DNA of 64,000 bases from Riptortus pedestris (taxonomy: Eukaryota > Arthropoda > Insecta > Hemiptera > Alydidae). The stretch is taken from NCBI GenBank assembly GCA_019009955.1, contig CM032230.1, positions 127,310,501 through 127,374,500 of the forward strand, given 5' to 3'. Below the pieces are notes generated by a model. It was not told the origin of the DNA. It did not search any database and saw only the letters and a list, made by a program, of their open reading frames with translations. Shown one piece after another: positions 15,060 through 28,651 of this stretch; position 1 is the first letter of the stretch, and every line of letters begins with the position of its first letter. Made by a program: the position numbers and the translations under genes.

Positions 15060-16746
15060 CTGCATATTCATACTGGCTAATGACTATTATTATTCAGCTG
15101 ATGCAGGCTACAGGCTACCGAGGTATGGCTATCTAACAACTCTGGCCATGAATCCAGTTTTCTCCGCTCATGCCTTTTTCCTCATGATGCCTTTATTGCT
15201 GGATGGTCTGATGCAGAAGGCAATAGGAAACCAAAGAATGCCCTTTTGATCCCCTCTTATTCCCTTGTTTGGTCCCGTGAAAATCAGGTTTACCAGCTCA
15301 AGAGATCAATTACCAAGTGTAACCTGTAAACACTACACACACATATATTTCTTTATGAGCGGCCCACACGACGCTCTCGACTTTCAAATGAATATCAACC
15401 TTATCGCTCTCTTTTTCAACATAAATATTAAAATGTGTTTGTTTTTTTGAGTTACCTATACATACAACACTATAAGTTAACTAACTATGAAAATGACCAT
15501 TGTATATTAGTAATAGAATTTGAAATTATTTTGGTTTCTTAATTAATTCATCAAATATGGTGTGGTTTGGCCAATAAATGGTCTAAGTGTGAACTCGCTC
15601 TTTGGTTGTTTTCATAAGAGACACTGCCTTCCTGAATGGTTTCAATACGCAATTCGATGAGTAGCAAACTGGTAGTCCATGACCAAACAGGATTTGGCTA
15701 CAGACCGTGAAATGTTTTTATTGTAGAACCTTCAGATTCAGAGCATTAAAGACAGGTTTAGCATCGTTACAGTTACAAGACTTAATATATGTATTAAATC
15801 TTCTGTTATTTTCAGTCCATTAATTATTTACGAGTTTTTTTGCCAGCCTTGCTTCACAATAAAATCAGTAGTTCATGGGATAATGAACTGAGGTTTTGTG
15901 TTTTTGTTTATCTCTTCAATCACGTGTGCCCGCATATTCGTTCGATTTCATAAAAACCTTTAGCGACACATGTCACAGGTGTTGCTGGATTAAATAAATA
16001 AAATTTGATTCAGTGATGAGTGTCAGGTGATGAGAGCTTCTGTTACTTAGTCGAAGACTTATTTGAATTTGCTAAATCAATCCTGAGATCACGGACTCTC
16101 AAAATAAATTGCACTAGGACTGAGCCTCAGTATTCTCTGAAAAAACAATAATTAAATATAATTATTTTATACAAACAATGCTGTACCTCTTAAATTGGAA
16201 AATAATCAGAACAGCACTGTCTACGTCCCTTATTAAACATTCCTATTAACTATTTATTTAGTAACGAGCTCAGTAATTAAATCCAACTCTGGCTAGAGAA
16301 GGGTGATAACCTATAGACACTAAGTAGTTCGTCCCCAACTAAATTTTCTGTGTACGTAGACTTCTTATCAGAGGAGAAATGGATAATAGAAAGTGGGATG
16401 ACGTCATCAGCATGGCCCTGAATGGGTGGGAAATGGCTTCAGTTTACGCAGCATCTGCGAGACGGATTTTTTAAAAAAAAAGTCTGTCTTGTAGGTGATT
16501 CTTTTTCGTTTGAGTGGGTGGGATTCCGGTCGAGTTAACGCCTTAATCTCACTTGCTAAACACAGACCTTGGTGGGATCGATTCCTGTCAGGGCAAAAGG
16601 AAGTAATTAACTGAAGAATTCATTAAATAAAGTCCTTAGTTCCACCCTGGCTGGAAAAGGGTTATATGTAGATAACCCGTTTCCAACTAGCCATAGTAGC
16701 ACTAAATGGACACTAACAAATAACATTTAATATGTATTTGTTCCTG

Positions 16747-16801
<55 letters not shown>

Positions 16802-19452
16802 GCACACATATTCGAAAGATGAAAACTTGCGCTTGATCGAACTTACAAATTTTGATTTTAGGAAACAATACGGAGTAGGTTAAAATATACAATTTTGATT
16901 TACGATTTACTCAGCCAAACTTTCTCCTCTAAAATAAAAAAAATCTCACTGGATGCCAAATGAAGCTTCAAAGCCACTCCCTATATACTCTATTGAGGTA
17001 AATATGGGGCAATGCGCTAGAGCACACAAGTGTTTAAAACAGACCAAACACAGACTGGGGTGGTCATGGACCAGTGGTTTATGTTGATCAGACTCTGCTG
17101 GGCTAAAATAGCCTTGTGAAAGGTCGAGCAACTCCCATCTGAAGGAAATAAAAGATTAAAAAAAAACTCCAGTAATTATTGCAAAGGATAATCAGTGAAC
17201 ACTTTTCCAGGGAATTAGCCAACCACTTGTTGTCAGGGATGTTTCAAAGTTTGCATGCGAAACTCTTAATAGCTATTGTAGACGCTACTATATGTGTACC
17301 TATTTTTCAAAATCTTCTAAGCCCGTGAAGATCATTGTCCATAAACGTCATTAGGAGCAAGACAATTTGTTTTCATGCCATACCTGTCAGGAGGCGTATT
17401 TGTGGCTTCAGTTGACATCTCACGTGTTCTCATGTACCACCTTAAAAGATTCCTGAAACTTAAGGAGGTTTTCAGTACAGCAATGCCTCAATCGGAAAAG
17501 TCCGCCACTAAGAGCTTTAACGCGTTAACTAAGCAGATTTCCCACACATTTGCATTTATCACAAAACGTAAAAGTTCAATGTGAGCAATATTTGGGAATT
17601 AAGCGTCAAATAAAGTTCTTCTTGATATAACAGCGTTTTTTAAAACGACATGAGTAGGGAAAACTAAAAATGCAAAAATATCGGTTATGAATCGAGATTG
17701 TGAAAAAATGTGCGTAATGACATTTATAGAACATTACATTTGCAATAACATTGGTTGTATATACGGTTTTTCTATCCGACGCATAATAACGGAGATATTA
17801 CGGATTTTTAAACTCCCCCCTTTAAATCCGCCTCCCACTGTTCGGATTTCAGCTATCAAAGAAACTGATCTTTAGTTATACATAAAACGTTTATGTATCG
17901 AGTTAGGTAACGATCAAACAAAAATTGTGACCGCTAGAGCGCTAACAGACAAACATATATATTGTTTTGAACGGACCTCATTTTCCTGTGTAGGATCGAT
18001 GGACATTTAAGGAAATGTTCCGAAAATCGCGTTATGAGTACGACCTCAAGAGCTGATTTCCTTTAGGGGTAATCTGCAAGAGGTGCAAGAGTAAAATTAC
18101 GTTTTGGGTATTGTTAACGAAGTTTTCGTCTGAATATGTGGTAAGGTAGACTCAATTTTCTAATACACTATAGCCTTAGATTTGTCACGGATTTAGAGAG
18201 AATTGACACCTGTTCCGGCTGATAAGTGGGGTAAAATTCACGTTTGGGGCTCGGATAGCACAATTCAATAGACCGACCTCATATGCACTCTTCCCTTTAT
18301 CGGATCGGAGGAGAAAATCCTCTAAAATGAAGAGTACAGCCGTCCTTCAGCGTGGTCTAGATCAAAGGTCAAAAATAGCAGGCAGTAGGTAGAGTTGTAC
18401 CGGCAAAGTGGCATCTTCCGCCGATTAGGCTAACAACTTGCGCTAACTCATGCTAACAACGTGCCATTCCTGGCTTTAGCTATTCAGTAGTAGACGGTAA
18501 CACTTAATACCAACGAGATAATGCCGGGGCACACACATTTTCCCACAGGTGGTGGAGACTTTAATACAAATCGTGCACGCTCCATTCAACAAGTAGAGCA
18601 ATTGGCTTGGCTGGAAGGCAGATCATCGGGGTACATAAAACGTCCGCGACGCAGGGGCAGCGTAAACTAAGCAGATTTCCTTCGTGAAATTATGTAATAG
18701 ATAAATCTACATACTTTTATCACAACACCACCTTGAAAATTAAGTGAATCAATACAAACAGTAATGAGAATTATTTCCCCTCCTGGCGGGAAGCGTCTGA
18801 AGTGTAAACAAACAGGTCTGCCATCTCGTCTCTCACCGGAAAGAAAAACAATTACTGAAATATATCAGACTATAGCATATTAATTTTATTGAAAACTATT
18901 TACTATTTCTTATACTGTAATTTATAATGGATCAGAATAATGTTTATCCCAATCAATCAAATTTTAGTAGTCCAAGAACTTAAGAAGGGCGGGGGGCGCG
19001 AGTCACGATAACATATTTGCATTTATCTCGTATAATAAAGGTCTCTTGAAATCAATTTATGGTATTTAAGCTTCGAATAATGAGGTTGTATTACATAACA
19101 GAGTATTGTTTATGTAACATGAGTAGAGGTGGGGGTTTGCTTTAGGCTGAAAACTGAAAAATGCAAACATCTCGGTTAATATTTACCATAGAGAATAAAT
19201 GTATATAACAATATTTAGAGTACATTTCATTTGCAATGTGATTCGTTCTATACAATGTTTTGATCCGACGTATAGTAACGGAGATATTTAGAATTTTCAA
19301 TAATCCCCCCTCTAAACACCCCTCCCACTGGTGGTCTGATTTCAGCCATTGACGAACTTGATCTGTCTCTTTACATGAAACTTTTAAATGTCGAGTTTGG
19401 TAATAATCAAACAAAATTTGTGACCGCTAGAGCGTTAACAGACGAATATATT

Positions 19453-19509
<57 letters not shown>

Positions 19510-22500
19510 ATTTAAACGTACCTCATTTTCGTCATCTCCTGGCATTTGCTAAAATGGAGACAATACGAGAAGACTACTTATAAAAAATGAATATCACTTC
19601 TTTATTAATTTTATCAACCTTATTTAGTGGGTCCTGCCAAAGCACTCACTATTCCAAAGAGATTCTATATATATTCTAGCTTATTACATACCAAATTATA
19701 TTGTGAAAACAGCACAGTTTAAATATCGATTTTTGTCTTCTTCTAGGTGCTTGCATGTACTGCTAACAACTGTATCCTCTTCGACAATGGGCTCGTCCTG
19801 TCTATGCCAACTATAGTCATTGCTGCTCTTCTCAAACCAGAGGGAGAACTCTATCTCAATCCAGACGAAGCTACCTGGTTCGGTGAGTAAAAACACTATA
19901 TCTTCAAACTTTAAGTCATTTTAACACTATTTTTGGAGGGGGGGGGATGGTTGACACCTTCCAGTTGCAACCATTGGAGGAAATGTTCGTTTGATTTTGT
20001 TCCAAGAAATGCAAGAAGCTGCATCGTAGTTCCATTCGTAATTTGTGATCGACTACAGAAGTTTCCCCAGCTAGTAGTAATATTTATTTGAGTAATAGCT
20101 ATTTCCTTTTTAAGTCTTAGAAGAAAAATAAATAGCTCATTAAATGATGTCATAACGTTTTGTGCAAAGAAGTAATTTAATGGCCATTTCACTTTACATT
20201 TCAACTTCATTGCACACCAAGTTGTGAAGCCTTGCCCGAATGTTTCCTCTTTGGCAGTTTAATATTCAGAATACATTTAAACAATAGCGAATAGATAAAT
20301 AGTGAAGCTGAACATCCTACTGTCTGTTAAAGTAAAATCCATACTTAACAAAGAACTTACCATTATTAAAAATTCTTGGGACAACTCACCGTGGCATAAA
20401 AGGTCCAATTCACACATTAAAACTGTTCTTTTGAATTCCAAATTTCATTACTTAAAAAAAGTACTGTTAAATTCTGATATAACCGCAAGGTACTGCATAA
20501 TATTAAGATAAGCTGAAAGGTGGGGGGGAGTACATTTTTAATGAGGAACTATTATATACCTATTATGCTGAAATTTTTATGTAAAAGGACAGAAATGTTT
20601 ATGTTATTTACATGAGGAAAACTTTGCATTGGGACACATCCCTCGTTCCTCATTTAAAAATATTCAAATCACTGAGGTAAAATTGGATTTTTTTCCCCTC
20701 TGACAAAAACCACAGAGTTAAATAAAACAAATATTATTTTATTTTTCATTATTCAATATAGGACAGCGGTTTTCCTTTCTCAACTCGTTAACCACAATTA
20801 CTTGAATATTTTCCAATGCAATTTCTATCCTAGCAATTATTTATATTTTCTAAGCAGAAGAAAAGAATATATAGAAGGCAGGTAAGGTCATTTGAAACAA
20901 AACAACCTGCTATTCAACATTCTTTGTTATAAAAAATATCAAGAAGAAGACGTTTCAAGACATTGTTACATTTATTACACAACTAATAAACATTGTTTAT
21001 TAGAGCTTTTATGGATTGCAAAATTAAATAACACAAATTTCACAGTTTTTATCACTGCGCAATTTATTTAACAATGCACTATACACTTGGTTAATTATTC
21101 GTAATTACTACTCACAGTATGTTCTGATAGCGTCACTGTTCTTCAAAGAGTCACAGTCCAATAATTCACTCACGGTCACTGAAATTCACTAAAAGACGGC
21201 ACTGCACTGTCTTTTACTTCGCGAAGTTATGGCAAACACTGTCTTAAACACGGAACTAAACTGTTACTTACAAAATCACGGCAAAACAGTGTTCTTCACA
21301 GAAAAACACTTTACCGCATTGCACTAAGTCGCACTGTAGCACTGATGAACTTTTGAAGACAGCTGAGAACAAACTAAACTGTCGGGCGAGTTGCGCATGC
21401 TTATATAGAGGAGCAGCGACATCAAAGGACGAAGGTCTCGAAGGCATTTCTGTAAATTTTCAGAATAGAGAAAAATGTACACAACAAAATTACAAAAAAT
21501 TAAATTTTCGTATAAACGGGACATATTTCTGCTTAACTTTCCTTCTTATTTGTTGGTTTATTTCGTAAGATGAATAGATTTATTGATAAATGAATAAATG
21601 GAATTCTTTCCTGTAGTATTTGAATGGACTTTTACCCGCTCGAAGTGTTCGGTGAAATGAATATTGTTTTTAAAACTGATAATATTAATTACAGGAATAC
21701 AATTTGGATTTTTTAAAATTGGTTTGAGAGCGAATATAACCAGCTATTTTTATTTTAAAATAACGTTATATTAAAGAGAGGCAATTTATATGATGGTTAG
21801 CGTATAGAGCAGTTCCCACAGCCTTGAGAAAGAATTTGCTATATGTGTGAGAATAGCATGAATCTGCGTGGAATAAACAACACTTATTAAAATCCACGAA
21901 TTCCGCTGCCGTCTCAATTACTAGTGACTAGAAAATACTTCTTTGTTATACAACAAGACAGTTCTTCAAGAATGTCAAATCTTAATATGTCCCAATTATA
22001 GTTCTGTCTCCTACAAAGAAATGTAAGTATAATGTCCCAATTACAGTTTCTGTACCCTGGAAAGAAATGTGGGCACGCAAAACACTTTTAAGTTAAGACA
22101 AATTTACAAACGCCATACTGAATCGTGTTTCGAAATAGTGAGAAGTATATTATGCACTTATGATGTCTGAAATGCTTCATCAAGCTAATACAACAGTTAT
22201 ATCTCCTTTCAACAGTCTAATTCCTCTAAACAGAGACATTTCTACCAAGGGTCGGAGTAAATAAATTTCCTTGCCAAAGAGTGAACCAAACAACAAGTCT
22301 CTAAATTGAGCCCCAAATTAATACCTTCGTAGTTTTATCATTAGGTATATACCTTAGTTATTATCTTATCACCGATTATGATAAAGACATCTTATTAAGT
22401 AATATATTTAATCTAATTAATAAAGGAGAATAACAATACATCTTGCACGACTTTACTCTTTACATAACAAGAACCTTGGAACAAAGGGAAAGAAATAGCC

Positions 22501-25500
22501 CTTTGGTGGAACAAGGCAAACAATCACACATTGAAGGAAATAAGGTTCCTTGTCTAATGTTCATAGTGCTATTAGATAAAAAACGTTCCTACAGACTTTG
22601 AACATTTGAGGCTATATTATTAGAAACTTTTTAAACTTCTGATTTAGTTTTCATTATTTGGATACAAACAGCAAATAGAAAATCCGCCACGCAGGTGCTG
22701 CGTAAACTAAACAGATTTCCCTTGTGAAGTTTTACAATAGATAAATATACATACTGGTAACACAACACCGCCGCGAATATTAAGTGAATAAATACTAACG
22801 ATAATAAGAAACCAACAAACAGGTGTGCCAACTTCCCCCATGAAAGAAAAACAATTACTGAAATATATCATAATATAATGTATTAATCTAATTGAAAACT
22901 ATTTACTATACCTAGTATTGTAATTTATGATGAATCAGAATATTTTTGATCTCAATCACTCACATTTTAGGAGTCCAAGAACTTCAGGCAGGGGGGGGGG
23001 GGTGATCAAAAGAACATATTTGAACATATCTCATACAATATTTGATATTTAAGCTGCAAATAAACTGGTTAATTATATAACAGCGTATTATTTATGTGAC
23101 ATGAATAGAATTAGAGGTTTTCTGAATACTGAAAAATGCAAATATCTCGGTTAATATTCAAGATAGAAAACAAATGTATAAAAAAATATATTTATAGTGC
23201 AATTAGTTTCAATAAGATTGGTTCTATGCATTGTTTCGATCCGACGTATATTAACGGAGATATTTCGAGTTTTCAATATTCTCCCCAATTATAAACCCCT
23301 CCCTCTAGCTCGGTTTTAGCCATTAACAAATTTGATCTTTAGTTTCGTATGAAACGCTTATATATAGAGTTTGGTAACGATAAAACAATGATTGCGACCG
23401 ATAGAGCGATAACAGACAAATATATGTACAATTTTGAACAAACCTCATTCACGTCATCTCCTAGGCATGATCGGTGGACATTTGACATTTTTTTTCGAAA
23501 ATCCCATCATGAGTACTACCTCAATAGTGAACCTATACTTTTGGGAGAGTTAACACACATTTTTCACCTGATAGCCAAAATAACGAATCCCAAAAAATTC
23601 GCAGACAGTGAGAAGAATTGTTTAGCAGTTTGTATAAAATGGATAAACATCAGTTGAATACATTGCAGTGAAGGATTCATCTAGTTCATTCACAGAACTT
23701 CAATCAGGTCTATTTTAAACATTTAGGGTCATTAGAATAATCAAATTTTTGACTACAAATTGTATGGGTCGGCTACAGTAATTTAAGAAAAACATTAATC
23801 TATGGTAATTCCTTTGTAGTACATACTGAGCTGATCCTATAAGAACTTGATTATTCATCTAAATTATGCATGCATATGCAGAATAAAAAACAAAAAGACG
23901 AATGTCTCGTGTTTCACAAGGAAGATAGTCAACGTGCAAGTAGCAAGGAAAGTAAGAATATACTCCGCAGTTTATCTGATAGATGTAGAAACCGCAATAA
24001 ATTACCTAGGTGGCACATTTAATTTACTATTGACCGTGAGAAGTTAAGTGAATGAATTGCATGAGGTTACTTCTATATGAGAGCTAGAAATACTTTTAAT
24101 TGGGTGCATGATGGAGATCCATTTTCCAAATAAGTTCACTACAGTTTTAATTATTAGGCGCTATAGTCGTAAAAGGACCTGGCTCCACCGTTGTTGATAA
24201 CACTTTGCCAATAAATATCAGATGCCTAAATTCCGAAAGCCCTACTTATTTTGTTCAGTCCGCGCTTGCCTAGACTACCTGCTTTTGTGTGGGAAATAAG
24301 TGTTTTTCCTAAGACTCCTCCCTCAAACGAATCTAAGCCGGATTTATTTGGTGAGAATTTATTTTTATACTCTACAACAACTTACCTAAATGCGTGCAAC
24401 GCAATTGACTTAACTTGTCTTCCGAGATTGTTGAATTGGATAGATTTTTTCAGGGCACAGAAGCATCTGTTCTCTCTAATTTCCTGGCATTGGATGTTAC
24501 AGCTCTGTTTAGCTAAATCTCCCGTATGTTTACATTATGTATAATTAAGAAACTAGCATACGCCTGAAACCTCTCTGCTCCGCAATTTTGCCCCAAATCT
24601 AGAAATACAATGGAACAAATGGTTACAATGGTGCTCTATGGATGGATTGTAATCCTAGGAAATAACATTTTATTGTGGAAATGACTTTTCATTTGGATGT
24701 CCAACTAATTTTCATCTATTTGTAAGGGGGGGGGGCTCAGGTTAGCCATGCGAGTTAAAGCGTTGACCTTTATCTCACATGGTAAACCTAGAGTGGCGAG
24801 TTCGATTCTTGCCTGGGTAAAGGAAATTATTTAGTGACGAAATTCATTAAATAACATCCTAAAATCCCACCCTGGCTAGAAAAGGGTGGTAACCTGTAGA
24901 TAACCCGTCCCAATTAGCCTAAGTTGCAAAAAGTGGACGCTAATAAATAATAATAATAATATTTGTAAAGGGATAAACTAAGTACTGAAATTGGAATATG
25001 ACTTGCTAAACCAATGAAATAAAATTTGGGGGAAATGGTAAAAAAATGTATTTATTTCTTTCTTCTCTCAGAAACTTCTACTTCTCCAAACCGACATTCT
25101 GCTCCAGTGGCCTTTTCGTCACTCCTCATTATGCAAATTTTCGGTAGATCTACAGCTACCTTCCCCAGCCTACACATAGACCGCTGGAGCAGATAACCGT
25201 TTTTGAGAAGAACATTCACAGTGAGGAAGTCTAAGAAACCAGAAAAAGTTCTTAAACTGTTTTTTAAACATTTTGCAACTTTTATACGAGATTATCTCGC
25301 ACACAACAAAGTAGCTTTTGACAATACATTTGAATTAAAGTACTTATACCTACTAAATTTCTCTTCCTGTTTTGTAACTGACTTGCAGACCTTCTGACCA
25401 ATATTATATCTTCTATGTTTCAGCGAGCATAGCTTTGATCTGCCAGCCTCTCGGTAGCGTCTTCTCAGGAATGGCCATGGAACCTCTCGGCAGGAAGCGG

Positions 25501-28500
25501 TCTATGATGCTTCTCAATATCCCTTTCTTCTGCGCCTGGTCTCTACTCTACTTTGCCAACAGTGTCAGCGCCCTCTACGTAGCTGCTGCAATCATGGGAT
25601 TCGGTGAGTAAATCTAATGCTTAATTTTTTTTAAAAAAAATATCATCAATGTATTTAAAGCTGAGATCCCCAAGAGAGCCAAATCCTGACCATCAACAGG
25701 CATGCGCTCTGAGCATCAGGAGTCAACACCAAATTCAAATATAACCATCTATATTTTAAAATAATGTTATATTAAAGAGACTTAATTCATAAGACGGTTA
25801 GAGTTCAGAGCAGTTCTTACAGCCCTGAGAAAGAGTTTGCAATATGTAAGAGAATATCATGAATCTGTGTGGAATAAACAACACTTATTAAAATCCACGA
25901 ATACCGCTGCTGTCTCAATTACTAGTGACTAGAAAATACTTCTTTGTTATACAAGACACTTCTTGAAGAATGTGAACTCTTAATATGTCCCAATTATTGT
26001 TCTGTATCTTGCAAAGAAGTGTATACAAAACGCTTTTATGTTAATGCAAAATATACAAACGCCAAACTGAATCCTGTTTCGGATAAGCAAGAATTATTCA
26101 CTAATGTACTTATGATGACTGAAAACGTCAACAAGCTAATACAACAAGTTATCTCTCCTTTCAAAAGTCTAACTCTCTAAACTCAGGAATTTCTATCAAG
26201 AGTGGGAGAAAATAAATTTCCCTGCCAAATAGTGAACCCAACAACAAATCATCTCTAAATTGAGCCCCAAATTAATACAGGTGTATAAAATACAACATAC
26301 CTAAAGTGTCAAATACTTATTTAAAAGCTCCCTTGCTTCTAGCATGTTTATTCTATAACCTTTCTGTATTGTACTAAGGGACTTGATCAGGAGTATAAAC
26401 GCATGCCAACTCTTCGGCAGAATCAGATAAATATCAAAACTATGACTGCTAATTTTTTGAAAATGGAAATTTGTCTGCTAAACACACCAAAAATAAATGG
26501 CGTGGACCATGAAGTCAGTTTATTTTTGAAATGTAAAGGATTTCTGGGAACTTGAATCCCGGGATCCACCTTTATATGCCATTAAAATACAATGAAATGG
26601 AGTTTGTTGCTCTTTATGGACATTGTGTACCCACGTCGAGGAGTGGCTACAATGTGGAAGGCACCTAGCCGCGAGGCCTTAATCCTTCTACACCAATCCA
26701 ACTACCTCGTGGTCACTGAGGACTCGCTACGATGGAGAGAAGCGAGTCCTATGGAAGGGACAGTCCCCTACTACCCAGCTCCCACACGAGAGAAGAACTC
26801 CCGTACATGTACCAGTTTTCCTGGCCTGTACGTCCTCGTGCTTTGAACACACGACCACTACGTCTGCGACCGGCAGTGAAGGCAAGCCTCCACTCCGGAC
26901 ATGCTCTTTATGGACAATCGGATTTATATATCCTTCATTTATCTTATTGGAAATTAAAGAGTAGCTACTTGTTTTGATACCCAATTGCAGAATTTCTGGA
27001 GGCTGTCTGTTCCTTTTGGTTAGGCGACTCCGGCATTTGCGTTTTTTTATTTTATTTTGGTCCCAATTTTACAACAGCATTTGGAGTTGTACTCAGCGGG
27101 TATTAATTGACCCAGGACTGAGAATTCCACAATCTTACGATAATTGGTAAAATGTATTATGATCTTTTCTTCCAAGGTGTTCGAATGTGGAAGAAATTAG
27201 AACTATCCACCAACCAAAACTACACAGTTCTTGTTGGTGCCGGGCCAGTGTTCCATTTGCACAATCAGGTGTTTGTTATTCAACTTACTATAATCGTTTT
27301 CATGTCTATACTCTATAATCCAAGATTTTAGCTGGTTTCAAGTCATTCATTGGATGCCACCATTACATTATGGAACCATACTACTAGGAATACTGCTTTT
27401 TGCTCTTGGTTCTTGTGGAAAAGAATGCTCAGTTACCTAGTTTTAAAGCCTTTTTTACATTCAGTATGAAAACGAATTGTTATCTTTTAGGTGTTGGCTG
27501 CACTGAAGCTCCTATTCTTACATATGTTGGAGAAATAACAGAGCCAAAGTACAGGGGTGTCCTGACGTCGTACGCTCAGCTGTGTGGCTCGCTGGCATAT
27601 GTCGTCCTCTATGCAGTTGGGTACTTGACAACATGGAGGAATACAGCTCTCTTCTGTGCATGCGTTCCGGTAGTCACTTTCTTAGCCGTGTCACAGGTAA
27701 CATTTGCAAATATTTACATTATTTTGTTTGGATATTTTATTTGTATGCACATATGACCCAACAACACTAATCCAATATCACTCGTAGGCTCAGGGTCAGA
27801 ATACGTATATAGAACTCCACTCTACTGTTTAACACTCTTTACTTAAACGCCTAATCAGGAGTATAATATTTACACCTGAAACCAAAGAGAGCCCATGGCT
27901 TCTTTCTCAAGACGATTGCGAAGGAATAGCAATATCGATTGTAACCATATACATAAGAAATGTATTTCTGTATATGCTGGACCCTATGTCCACGGGTGAT
28001 ATTAAGTACCCGTATTAATTCATTTAATAGACATCTGAATTTGTTTCAAGATATTGAAGCAAAAGTTCTACTTAGTTAGCCTTTGGAAAATTAAATGTCC
28101 GTCACGCAGGAGAAGCATAAACTAAGCAGATTTCCCTTGTGTAATTCAGCCCTTAAGGATTTTTACAATGACCATGAACAGATCGAAATACAGTTTCGTT
28201 AATAGACTGATTATGCCAAATAACTATCACATTTATCTACTTAATTTCCATGTTTCGCCTTTAGTATAGGTTCTAAACAAAATTTGAAATATGATATGGG
28301 CACGATATACGAAGTGGTATAATACCTTACTGTTAATATAATAACAATGGTAGAACAATAAAAAAATTAGTCAAAATATAGATTAACTATGTTTAGACTT
28401 TTTTTTATTATTATTATTATTATTTATTAACCTCCCTTTTTGCCAATGTGGCTAATTATATTCCTATTTGCCCAGACGGGAATCGAACTCGCCACTCTAG

Positions 28501-28576
28501 GTTTACCATGCGAGATTAAGTCCAACGCTTTAACTTGCATGCCTAACCCGAGCCCTAAGACTTAAAAGTGTAAGAT

Positions 28577-28651
<75 letters not shown>

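Noticed and set aside
23349..23657. 102-codon plus-strand frame
   Set aside because: It lies within the body of a HINE-like copy whose sequence is shared by other non-coding copies with stops.
27400..27756. 118-codon frame as an independent gene
   Set aside because: Only 27491-27696 is conserved coding; both ends of the frame are intron sequence beyond GT-AG sites.
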